Positions 17,584 through 25,159 of a DNA stretch of 64,000 nucleotides are shown piece by piece (the first letter of the stretch is position 1; every line of letters starts with the position of its first letter). Location: assembly GCF_001705235.1 (NCBI RefSeq), contig NZ_MCGV01000001.1:2542001-2606000 (forward strand). The letters run 5' to 3'. The notes beneath the pieces were generated by a model that saw nothing but the letters and a program-made list of their open reading frames with translations, was not told the DNA's origin and did not search any database. This DNA is from Clostridium pasteurianum. GTDB taxonomy: Bacteria; Bacillota; Clostridia; Clostridiales; Clostridiaceae. The translations under genes were made by a program, and so were the position numbers.

Positions 17584-18009
17584 ATGGATAATATGGATTA
17601 TAAGATATTGGAATGTTTAAAGGCTAATTCAAGGATTAAAGCTTCGGCTATAAGCACAGAAATCCATTTGTCAGTATCAGCAGTTATTGAACGTATTCGT
17701 AAGATGGAAGCAAAGGGCATAATAAAAAATTATACAGTAATATTAGATGAGAGCAAATTGGGAAATAGCACAAGCGCTTTAATGGAAGTGAGTCTTGATC
17801 ATCCCAAATTTTATGAGGGATTCACTAGTGCAATTAAGAAAAATGATAATATAATTTCGTGCTACTATCTAACGGGAGATTTTGATTTTATGTTAAAGAT
17901 ACTCTGTAAGTCTTCTGAGGAGCTGGATAATATTCATAATGAAATAAAAAGTTTAAAGGGAGTATCAAGGACAAAAACATATTACATTTTGAGGAATATA
18001 AAAAAATGA
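17584..18009 (+). CDS. Lrp/AsnC-family transcriptional regulator
   Basis: 141-residue regulator with an N-terminal winged helix-turn-helix (DYKILECLKANSRIKASAIST, then SAVIERIRKMEAKGIIKNYT) and a C-terminal RAM ligand-binding domain (about 65-140) of the type that binds amino acids. I use the ATG at 17584, with GAGGTG spaced 6 bp upstream, rather than the GTG at 17575 that lies inside that site. It immediately precedes the D-amino acid / 5-oxoproline operon in the same direction, separated by a terminator, and is the obvious candidate regulator of it. That link is positional inference. Confidence 0.87.
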   Translation: MDNMDYKILECLKANSRIKASAISTEIHLSVSAVIERIRKMEAKGIIKNYTVILDESKLGNSTSALMEVSLDHPKFYEGFTSAIKKNDNIISCYYLTGDFDFMLKILCKSSEELDNIHNEIKSLKGVSRTKTYYILRNIKK

Positions 18010-18011
18010 TT

Positions 18012-18046
18012 AAATCAATGCAGATTGTGTGCATTGATTTTTTTTA
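18012..18046 (+). terminator. Terminator after the Lrp-type gene
   Basis: AAATCAATGCA and TGCATTGATT pair around a 7-base loop and lead into a run of eight T residues. It separates the regulator transcript from the operon downstream. Confidence 0.8.
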
Positions 18047-18304
18047 TAAATTTATTTAGATAAGATATAAATTTATATAACAGTAAATTTTTCTTGATTA
18101 ATAGTTTAAAACAGTAAATATTTGCGCTAAAGAGAACAATAAAAATAATTTATGCGTAATTTTCAGAAAATATTGAAAAAAAGTATTTATTAATATAGTA
18201 TGTACTTAAATTAATAAATTAATAATTTAAACAATGATTTTATATTAAAAGTTTATTTTAAAATATAAAAATATATTAAATTAATAAATACTGGAGGAGA
18301 AGTT
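18047..18304 (+). promoter_or_regulatory. AT-rich upstream region of the dat-pxp operon
   Basis: About 260 bp, extremely AT-rich, with the motif TTAAATTAATAAATTAATAA near 18208 echoed by TATTAAATTAATAAATAC near 18271. Such spaced AT-rich repeats could be Lrp-type binding sites. No clear -35/-10 pair stands out by eye. No coding potential seen. Confidence 0.3.
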
Positions 18305-19147
18305 ATGAAAAATTTAGGATTCTATAATGGAGAATATGCTTTAGTTGAGGACATGAAAATACCTATGAACGATCGTGTGTGCTATTTTGGGGATGGAGCT
18401 TATGATGCTACCTACAGTAGAAATCATAAGATATTTGCATTAGATGAACATATAGAACGTTTCTATAATAGTGCAGGTTTACTTAGAATTAAGATTCCAT
18501 ACACAAAAGATGAGCTAAAGGAATTACTAAAAGAAATGGTTAAAAAGGTTGATTCGGGAGAGCAATTTGTATATTGGCAGGTTACTAGAGGAACGGGTAT
18601 GCGTAATCATGCTTTTCCACCAGCAGATGTAAAAGCAAATTTTTGGATTATATTGAAACCATTAAATATAAAAGATATGTCTCAAAAGTTGAAATTAATT
18701 ACTTTAGAAGATACTAGATTTTTACATTGCAATATAAAGACTCTCAATTTACTCCCAAGTGTAATAGCTGCCCAAAAGACTGAAGAAGCAGGATGTCAGG
18801 AAGCAGTGTTTCATAGAGGAGACAGGGTAACAGAATGCGCACACAGTAATGTATCTATTATAAAAGATGGAATTTTAAAGACAGCTCCTACAGATAATTT
18901 AATTTTACCAGGCATAGCAAGAGCACATCTCATAAAAATGTGTAAGAGATTTGAGATTCCTGTAAATGAAACAGCTTTTAACTTAAAAGAATTAATGGAA
19001 GCTGATGAGGTTATAGTTACGAGCTCAGGTCAATTCTGTATGGCAACCTGTGAAATAGATGGAAAACCTGTAGGAGGGAAGGCACCAGAGCTTGTAAAAA
19101 AACTTCAAGATGCGTTGTTAAATGAATTTATAGAAGCTACAAATTAA
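18305..19147 (+). CDS. dat: D-amino acid aminotransferase (class IV PLP)
   Basis: 280-residue PLP aminotransferase of the fold-type IV family. It is expected to swap amino groups between D-amino acids, typically D-alanine plus 2-oxoglutarate to pyruvate plus D-glutamate. Visible are the N-terminal GFYNGEYALVED, the DRVCYFGDGAYDATYSRN segment, the catalytic Lys in CNIKTLNLLPS (about residue 145) and the cofactor loop TECAHSNVSII (about 180). Length and motifs fit Dat better than branched-chain aminotransferase. It is the first gene of a nine-gene operon whose next two genes would consume D-glutamate, which supports the D-specific call. Confidence 0.85.
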   Translation: MKNLGFYNGEYALVEDMKIPMNDRVCYFGDGAYDATYSRNHKIFALDEHIERFYNSAGLLRIKIPYTKDELKELLKEMVKKVDSGEQFVYWQVTRGTGMRNHAFPPADVKANFWIILKPLNIKDMSQKLKLITLEDTRFLHCNIKTLNLLPSVIAAQKTEEAGCQEAVFHRGDRVTECAHSNVSIIKDGILKTAPTDNLILPGIARAHLIKMCKRFEIPVNETAFNLKELMEADEVIVTSSGQFCMATCEIDGKPVGGKAPELVKKLQDALLNEFIEATN

Positions 19148-19168
19148 AGTTAGGGGGGAGAAGACCGT

Positions 19169-20272
19169 ATGGAACAGGAAGAATTAACAATATTAAATAT
19201 AGGTGAAAGTTTAGACAATTTGATGAATCTAGATCCAAGGGGATATGGTATTTGCAGAATTTTATACAAGGCAGCAAGAGAGTATACTAAAGAGCCTTTA
19301 ACGATGAACTGTGCTAAGAAATTGGAAAAGACTTTAAAGGAAGGAGACTTAGTTTATATAATGACAGGTTTTGTTCTTCGCCCATTTAAGAAAGCAGAAA
19401 TGGATGGAATCGTAAGCACAATGCTTTTAGCAAGAGCTTTAGTAAAAGGCTTTAATGTAAAACCTGTAATTGTATGTCCTGAAGATAATATTAAGGCAGT
19501 AGAAAATTTATCATATGTAGTTGGACTTCATTTTCAAAATAGTATTGAAGGTTTGAAAGAGTGTCCACTATCATTAGCTGGAATAACATTTACAAAAGAC
19601 AAAAAACAGGCGGAGAAGCAGGCAGATGAACTTATAGAAAATGGTCTACCAAGTGCCGTTATAAGTATAGAATGTCCAGGAGCTAATCATAAGGGTGTTT
19701 ATCATAATGCTGTGGGGTTAGATGTAACAAAACTTGAAGCAAAGCAAGATATTCTATTTATTAAGTTAAAGAAGAAAGGTGTTTTAAATATAGCTATTGG
19801 AGATTTGGGTAATGAACTTGGTATGGGAACTTTAAAAGAACATCTAGAAGAGTATATTCCATATGCAGCTAAGGGAAGTTGCAACTGTGGTTGTAATGGA
19901 GGAATAATAGCAGATGTAGCTGCTGACAATATTATAACTGCAACTGTCTCAGATTGGGGATGTTATGGTCTCATAGCAGCACTAGCATATTTAAAAAAGG
20001 ATTTGGATATAATGCACACTAAAGTTATGGAAAAGGAAGCTATGATTACAGCATCTAGAAGCGGCATGATAGATATGTATGGAGAGTTAATTCCAGCTAT
20101 AGATGGCTGCAATTTAGAGGTTAACACATCAATAGTTAATTTAATGAGAGAATGTGTAGCTTCTGCAATTAAGTCTCAGAAAATTTGTTCTACTTGGTTT
20201 GAGAAAGTAATTGAACTAGGATTTTATGAAAGTAATTCTTATGAAAATGAGAAATTAAAAAATATAATTTAA
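19169..20272 (+). CDS. D-glutamate cyclase-like protein, DUF4392 half
   Basis: 367-residue protein matching the DUF4392 domain, the C-terminal half of the mitochondrial D-glutamate cyclase DGLUCY, which converts D-glutamate to 5-oxo-D-proline and water. Typical are YIMTGF near residue 70, MDGIVSTMLLARAL, ISIECPGANHKGVYHNAVGLDVT near 170, and the cysteine-rich GSCNCGCNGGIIAD near 235. It is separated by 12 bp from the gene for the DUF1445 half, so the two halves are encoded apart here. The activity is inferred from family and context; neither half alone is proven to be sufficient. Confidence 0.75.
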   Translation: MEQEELTILNIGESLDNLMNLDPRGYGICRILYKAAREYTKEPLTMNCAKKLEKTLKEGDLVYIMTGFVLRPFKKAEMDGIVSTMLLARALVKGFNVKPVIVCPEDNIKAVENLSYVVGLHFQNSIEGLKECPLSLAGITFTKDKKQAEKQADELIENGLPSAVISIECPGANHKGVYHNAVGLDVTKLEAKQDILFIKLKKKGVLNIAIGDLGNELGMGTLKEHLEEYIPYAAKGSCNCGCNGGIIADVAADNIITATVSDWGCYGLIAALAYLKKDLDIMHTKVMEKEAMITASRSGMIDMYGELIPAIDGCNLEVNTSIVNLMRECVASAIKSQKICSTWFEKVIELGFYESNSYENEKLKNII

Positions 20273-20284
20273 GGTGGGGTACAG

Positions 20285-21070
20285 ATGGAGTATTCAAATA
20301 TGAAGCCCTATGATGTTCGTAAATTGATAAGGCAAGAAAAAATTACAACACCTACAGCTGGAATGTGTTCAGGCTATGCGCAAGCTAATTTGGTTATTCT
20401 GCCAAAGGAATTAGCATATGATTTTTTGTTATTTACTCAAAGAAATCCTAAATCTTGTCCTATATTAGAAGTAAGTGATGTTGGAGATAAAAAACTTAAA
20501 TATTTAGGTGAAGATATTGATATTACAAGTGATATTCCTAAATATAGGGTATATGAAGATGGAATTTTAACAGGTGAATATACAAACATAGCTGACCTTT
20601 GGAGAGAAGATTTTGTAAGCTTTTTAATTGGCTGTAGCTTTTCATTTGAATCGGAGCTTATAGAGGCGAACATTCCCATAAGGCACATTGAAGAAAATTG
20701 CAATGTACCAATGTTTATTACTAATATTGAATGTACGCCTGCAGGAATATTTAATGGCAAAATGGTAGTAAGTATGAGACCTTTATCTAATGAGAACATA
20801 ATAAAGTCAGTTCTAGTTAGCGGAGAAATGCCCAAAGTACATGGGGCGCCGATTCATATAGGTGATCCGGTGTCTATTGGGATAAAAGATATAAGTAAAC
20901 CTGATTTTGGTGATCCTGTTACTATAAAAGATAATGAAATTCCAGTATTTTGGGCCTGCGGAGTTACGCCCCAGTCAGTAGTTATGAATGTTAAACCTAA
21001 AATAGTTATTACACATTCTCCTGGTCACATGCTCATAACGGACTTAAAGAATATAGATTTAAAATATTAG
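20285..21070 (+). CDS. DUF1445/YcsI-family protein, D-glutamate cyclase-like N-terminal half
   Basis: 261-residue YcsI-family protein, often annotated as putative hydro-lyase. Key stretches are [19 protein letters not shown] (about 20-38), [11 protein letters not shown] (about 117) and [11 protein letters not shown] (about 222). In animals this domain is fused to DUF4392 in D-glutamate cyclase, and in Bacillus ycsI sits beside the pxp genes. Here it lies directly between the DUF4392 gene and pxpA, consistent with a two-subunit cyclase that feeds 5-oxoproline to the next enzymes. The family is certain; the exact reaction is inference. Confidence 0.78.
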   Translation: MEYSNMKPYDVRKLIRQEKITTPTAGMCSGYAQANLVILPKELAYDFLLFTQRNPKSCPILEVSDVGDKKLKYLGEDIDITSDIPKYRVYEDGILTGEYTNIADLWREDFVSFLIGCSFSFESELIEANIPIRHIEENCNVPMFITNIECTPAGIFNGKMVVSMRPLSNENIIKSVLVSGEMPKVHGAPIHIGDPVSIGIKDISKPDFGDPVTIKDNEIPVFWACGVTPQSVVMNVKPKIVITHSPGHMLITDLKNIDLKY

Positions 21071-21080
21071 AGGGGATATT

Positions 21081-21839
21081 ATGTACAAGGTAGATTTAAA
21101 TTGTGATTTAGGTGAGAGCTTTGGAAATTATAAGATTGGTTCAGATGAAAAAGTAATATCGTATATATCATCTGCAAATGTAGCTTGTGGCTTTCATGCT
21201 TCTGATCCATTAGTTATGGATAATACAGTGAAATTAGCAAAAAAGTATGGAGTTTCAGTTGGAGCACATCCAGGATTTCCTGATTTGCTTGGGTTTGGGA
21301 GAAGGAAAATGGATGTTTCTTTAAGAGAGGCCAAGACAATGGTTCAATATCAAATTGGAGCCTTAAAAGCTTTCTGCACGGCAAATGGAGTAGAGATAAA
21401 GCATGTAAAGCCTCATGGGGCACTTTACAATATGGCGGCTAAAGATTTGGATCTTGCTCTAGCAATATGTGAAGGTATATACGAAGTTGATTCAAAATTA
21501 ATCTTGCTTGCTTTGTCGGGAAGCAAAATGCTTGAAGCTGCAAGTTATGTTGGATTAAAAGCAGCAAGCGAGGTTTTTGCAGACAGGGCATATAATAGCG
21601 ATGGTTCTCTAGTAGATAGAAGTAGAGAGGGAGCTGTTATTAAAGATGAAGAAGAAGCTATTAAAAGAGTAATTAGAATGGTTAAGGAGAGTAAAGTTAG
21701 AACTATAGATGGTGCTTACATCACTCTTAAAGCGGATTCTATATGCGTACATGGAGATGGAGAAAAAGCATTAAGTTTTGTAAAAAAAATAAACGACGCG
21801 TTTAAAAATGAAGATATAAGAATATCAGCATTAGGATGA
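21081..21839 (+). CDS. pxpA: 5-oxoprolinase subunit PxpA (LamB/YcsF family)
   Basis: 252-residue LamB/YcsF protein, the hydrolase-like subunit of bacterial ATP-dependent 5-oxoprolinase (PxpABC), which opens 5-oxoproline to glutamate. Diagnostic segments are [19 protein letters not shown] at the N-terminus, [13 protein letters not shown] (about 30), [16 protein letters not shown] (about 55) and [11 protein letters not shown] (about 112); the His and Asp residues in these probably line a metal or substrate site. It is 10 bp after the DUF1445 gene. The alanine racemase gene interrupts the usual pxpA-pxpB-pxpC order. Confidence 0.9.
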   Translation: MYKVDLNCDLGESFGNYKIGSDEKVISYISSANVACGFHASDPLVMDNTVKLAKKYGVSVGAHPGFPDLLGFGRRKMDVSLREAKTMVQYQIGALKAFCTANGVEIKHVKPHGALYNMAAKDLDLALAICEGIYEVDSKLILLALSGSKMLEAASYVGLKAASEVFADRAYNSDGSLVDRSREGAVIKDEEEAIKRVIRMVKESKVRTIDGAYITLKADSICVHGDGEKALSFVKKINDAFKNEDIRISALG

Positions 21840-21867
21840 AATCTATTTAGTTAAGAGGTGAAGACGC

Positions 21868-22989
21868 GTGAAAAAATATCTTAGAACTTATGCAAAAATA
21901 GATTTGAAAGCTATAGAACATAACATAAATGAAGTGAAAAAAAGAGTAGAAAAGAATGTAAAGATTATGGCTGTAATAAAAGCTGATGGATACGGTCATG
22001 GAGCTGTAGAAATCGGAAATTTTCTTAAGGATAAGGTTAATTATTTTGGTGTTGCAACAATAGAAGAAGCTATAGAACTTCGCAAGAACATGGTAAATAT
22101 TCCAATATTAATTTTGGGATATACCTCTCCAAAGCAATATGAAGCTTTAGTTAAATATGATATAACTCAAACTATTTACAATATAAAAATGGCAGAAGAG
22201 CTATCAAGGTGCGCTCTTAAGCTTAATAAAACTATAAAGGTCCATATTGCAGTGGAAACAGGAATGAACAGAATTGGGTTTAAGGTAAATAAGCAGAGCA
22301 TTTTGGATATTGGAAAGATAAAGGCTATGAAAGGATTAGTGCTGGAAGGTATGTTTACCCATTTCTCCTGTGCAGATGAAGCGGACAAGAGCTATACCGA
22401 TAAGCAAAAATCAGAATACGATAAATTTTTAAATATGCTTCAAGCTAAAGAAATTGACATTCCAATTAAGCATGTTTGTAATAGTGCAGGAATTATGGAG
22501 TTTAAAGATCATCGTTTAGATATGGTTAGAAGCGGTATAATTACGTACGGGCTATACCCCTCAGATGAGGTTGATAAAGCTTCTGTTAAATTAAAGCCAG
22601 CATTAGTTTGGAAATCTCATGTAATTAATATTTCCGAGGTCCCTAATGGAGAGGGTATAAGCTATGGTAAAACATATATCACAAAGAAGAAAACTAAAAT
22701 TGCCACCATATCAGTAGGCTATGCCGATGGATATTTAAGAGGACTTTCTTCTAAGGGAAGAGTTTTAATTCATGGACAGTATGCACCTATACTAGGGAGA
22801 ATTTGTATGGATCAAATGATGGTAGATATAACTGATATAAAGGACGTTAAAATAGAGGATGAAGTCACCCTAGTTGGGAAAGATGGTGAAAATACTATTA
22901 CTGTTGAAGAACTGGCTAATGCTGCTGGAAGCTTTAATTATGAATTTGTTTGTGGAATAGGAAAGAGGGTAAAAAGAATTTACATGTAA
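21868..22989 (+). CDS. alr: Alanine racemase
   Basis: 373-residue PLP-dependent alanine racemase interconverting L- and D-alanine. The cofactor lysine is in VIKADGYGHGAVE (about residue 37). The catalytic tyrosine is in SYGKTYITKKKTKIATISVGYADGY (about 265), and the C-terminal GRICMDQMMVDIT is diagnostic. It uses a GTG start preceded by AAGAGGTG. Its position between pxpA and pxpB suggests dedication to this pathway, linking alanine pools with the D-alanine consumed or made by the transaminase. A housekeeping alr elsewhere in the genome is likely but cannot be seen. Confidence 0.92.
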   Translation: MKKYLRTYAKIDLKAIEHNINEVKKRVEKNVKIMAVIKADGYGHGAVEIGNFLKDKVNYFGVATIEEAIELRKNMVNIPILILGYTSPKQYEALVKYDITQTIYNIKMAEELSRCALKLNKTIKVHIAVETGMNRIGFKVNKQSILDIGKIKAMKGLVLEGMFTHFSCADEADKSYTDKQKSEYDKFLNMLQAKEIDIPIKHVCNSAGIMEFKDHRLDMVRSGIITYGLYPSDEVDKASVKLKPALVWKSHVINISEVPNGEGISYGKTYITKKKTKIATISVGYADGYLRGLSSKGRVLIHGQYAPILGRICMDQMMVDITDIKDVKIEDEVTLVGKDGENTITVEELANAAGSFNYEFVCGIGKRVKRIYM

Positions 22990-23006
22990 ACTGGGGGATA
23001 ATAGTG

Positions 23007-23711
23007 ATGGAGGAAAATAAGTTTAGTATTTTACAGGCAAATGAAACGTGCGCCTTAATTGAGTTTGAAGATAAGATTGATAAAGAAATTAATAAAAGAA
23101 TAAGAATACTTTGTTCATATCTTGATGAAAATCCATTCTGTGGTTTAGTAGAATATATACCCTATTTTTGTAGTGTTTCCGTAATTTATAATCCAATTGA
23201 AGTGAAGGAAAATGAACCTTTTAAGGTAGTAGAATCAAAACTTAAAGAAATACTATCGAAGCTTGATTTCTCATGTAGTTATGAGGAAAACGTAATTGAA
23301 ATTCCAGTTTGCTATGGAAGTGAATTGGGACCTGATATAGAATATGTGGCAGAACATAATAAGCTTACAGTAGATGAAGTTATTAAGATTCATTCGAGTG
23401 GTGAATATTTGGTTTATATGATTGGATTTGCACCGGGTTTCCCGTATTTGGGTGGTCTTTCAGAAAAGCTTCATACGCCTAGGAGAGATGCTCCAAGAAC
23501 GGCAATACCAGCTGGTTCGGTTGGTATTGCTGGAACGCAGACGGGAATATATCCCTTAGAAACCCCTGGTGGATGGCAAATAATAGGTAGAACACCGCTT
23601 AAATTATTTGATTTTAATAGTGCTAATAAAACTCTTTTAAAGTGCGGAGATATAGCAAGATTTTACCCTGTTTCCTATGCAGAATATTTAAAGTTAAAGG
23701 AGAGAGTATGA
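23007..23711 (+). CDS. pxpB: 5-oxoprolinase subunit PxpB (KipI/AHS1 family)
   Basis: 234-residue allophanate-hydrolase-subunit-1 family protein. Motifs are IPVCYGSELGPDIEYVAEHN (about 108), FAPGFPYLGGL (about 145), TPRRDAPRTAIPAGSVGIAG and YPLETPGGWQIIGRTPLKLF. With PxpC it forms the ATP-dependent part of 5-oxoprolinase. The same two domains make up the carboxyltransferase part of urea carboxylase. I take the ATG at 23007, 8 bp after GGGGGA, rather than longer in-frame openings that overlap alr. It overlaps pxpC by 4 bp (ATGA), which implies translational coupling. Confidence 0.9.
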   Translation: MEENKFSILQANETCALIEFEDKIDKEINKRIRILCSYLDENPFCGLVEYIPYFCSVSVIYNPIEVKENEPFKVVESKLKEILSKLDFSCSYEENVIEIPVCYGSELGPDIEYVAEHNKLTVDEVIKIHSSGEYLVYMIGFAPGFPYLGGLSEKLHTPRRDAPRTAIPAGSVGIAGTQTGIYPLETPGGWQIIGRTPLKLFDFNSANKTLLKCGDIARFYPVSYAEYLKLKERV

Positions 23712-24724
23712 TGAATATAAATGTATTAACTCCAGGTCTTTTAACTACTATACAGGATCTTGGGAGATATGGATATCAAAAATACGGAATTATTGTAAGT
23801 GGTGCTATGGATACTTATGCAGCAAGATTATCAAATATTTTGGTTGGAAATGAGGAGAATGAAGGCGTACTTGAAATTACTTTAATTGGGCCTTCTTTAA
23901 GTTTACCGAAAGGAAGCTTGATTTCTATAACTGGTGCAAAGCTTTCACCTTCAATTAATAATGTGGAGGTTCCCATGGGAAGACCAATATATTTAAAAGA
24001 GTCTTCAATATTAAAATTTGGAGCTTGTGTTAATGGAATTAGATGTTATTTAGCTGTTGCAGGAGGCTTTGATGTCCCTGTTTTTATGGGGAGTAAAAGT
24101 ACATATTTGAGGGCAAAATTGGGAGGAAAAGAGGGAAGAGCTCTTAAAAAAAATGATGTACTTAAACTTGGAAGAATGAGTACACTTTCTTTAAATATAA
24201 TAGATAATTTAAAAAAAGAAAATAAAAATAAGAACTTTGCCTTTCCAAGATGGCATGCTAGGAATTCCATAAAAGAAGAAAAGCATACTGCTATTATTAG
24301 AGTGTTTGAGGATAGGCAATATAGTGCAATAAGTGAAGAAAGTCTTGATAAATTTTTTGGCAGTTCATTTACTATAGATGTTAAATCGGATAGGATGGGA
24401 TATCGTTTAAAGGGTCAAAAAATTGAGCTTAAAGAGAAGCTTGAAATGATATCCGGTGAGGTGTCTTTTGGAACTATTCAAATTCCACCAGATGGAAATC
24501 CCATAATTCTTTTAGCAGATAGAGGAACTTCAGGTGGTTATCCTAAAATTGCTCATGTGGCTTCTTATGACCTTCCTAAGTTAGTTCAACTTAAACCCCA
24601 TTCAAAAGTGAAATTCAAAAAAGTAACTTTAAAAGAAGCTGAAGAGATGTATTTAAAAAGAGAAGCGTATATTTATGAATTAAAAAAATCTATCAAATTA
24701 ATTACAATATCAGGGGGAAGATAA
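23708..24724 (+). CDS. pxpC: 5-oxoprolinase subunit PxpC (KipA/AHS2 family)
   Basis: 338-residue allophanate-hydrolase-subunit-2 family protein, the partner of PxpB. It begins with the family hallmark LTPGLLTTIQDLGRYGYQKYG and has GAMDTYAARLSN, ISITGAK, CYLAVAGGF and, near residue 255, DRMGYRLKGQKIEL followed by SGEVSFGTIQIPPDGNPIILLADRGTSGGYP split across adjoining strands. The start overlaps the pxpB stop as ATGA at 23708; the next codon (ATG at 23711) is an equally good start. The biotin carrier gene begins one base after its stop, so the subunits are tightly coupled. Confidence 0.9.
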   Translation: MMNINVLTPGLLTTIQDLGRYGYQKYGIIVSGAMDTYAARLSNILVGNEENEGVLEITLIGPSLSLPKGSLISITGAKLSPSINNVEVPMGRPIYLKESSILKFGACVNGIRCYLAVAGGFDVPVFMGSKSTYLRAKLGGKEGRALKKNDVLKLGRMSTLSLNIIDNLKKENKNKNFAFPRWHARNSIKEEKHTAIIRVFEDRQYSAISEESLDKFFGSSFTIDVKSDRMGYRLKGQKIELKEKLEMISGEVSFGTIQIPPDGNPIILLADRGTSGGYPKIAHVASYDLPKLVQLKPHSKVKFKKVTLKEAEEMYLKREAYIYELKKSIKLITISGGR

Positions 24725-24725
24725 A

Positions 24726-25157
24726 ATGATTGATACAGATGATTTAGCTAAAATAATGGAGCTTTTAAAAAAGCAAGAGTTTTCTCATTTCGAATTTAAA
24801 TGCGGTGATAGCAAAATAGTTATGGACAGGGGAAGTTCAACACATACGGATGTTAGTGAAAATGAGAATCATAATAAAGGTGAAATAGCGCTGAAAAGAA
24901 AACATGATGAAAAAATTTACATTAAATCAAGCTTAGCTGGTACTTTTTACAGAGGAAAAGAAGAGGGAAAAGAGGCATTTATAAAGTTTCATGATATTGT
25001 TAAGGAAGATACAGTTGTAGGCTTAATTGAAGTAATGAAGCTATATAACGAGATTGAAGCAGGCATTTCTGGAGAAATAGTTGATATTTTAGTAGAGGAT
25101 GGAGAATTTGTGGAGTATGGTCAGCCCTTATTTGAGATTAAGGGGAGTGATAAATAA
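24726..25157 (+). CDS. accB: Biotin carboxyl carrier protein paralogue
   Basis: 143-residue AccB-type protein. The N-terminal region (DDLAKIMELLKKQEFSHFEF) matches the carboxylase-docking part of AccB. The C-terminal biotinyl domain ends with EVMKLYNEIEAGISGEIVDI, whose lysine (about residue 104) is the biotinylation site; the common form is MKM, here MKL. It sits one base after pxpC and 2 bp before the biotin carboxylase gene. No acetyl-CoA carboxyltransferase genes (accA/accD) are near, so it more likely serves the PxpB/PxpC module than fatty acid synthesis, by analogy with urea carboxylase. Confidence 0.85.
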   Translation: MIDTDDLAKIMELLKKQEFSHFEFKCGDSKIVMDRGSSTHTDVSENENHNKGEIALKRKHDEKIYIKSSLAGTFYRGKEEGKEAFIKFHDIVKEDTVVGLIEVMKLYNEIEAGISGEIVDILVEDGEFVEYGQPLFEIKGSDK

Positions 25158-25159
25158 TT

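Noticed and set aside
20437-20835. Open frame of 132 codons antisense to the DUF1445 gene
   Set aside because: Shadow of a real gene in a compact operon; composition not protein-like.
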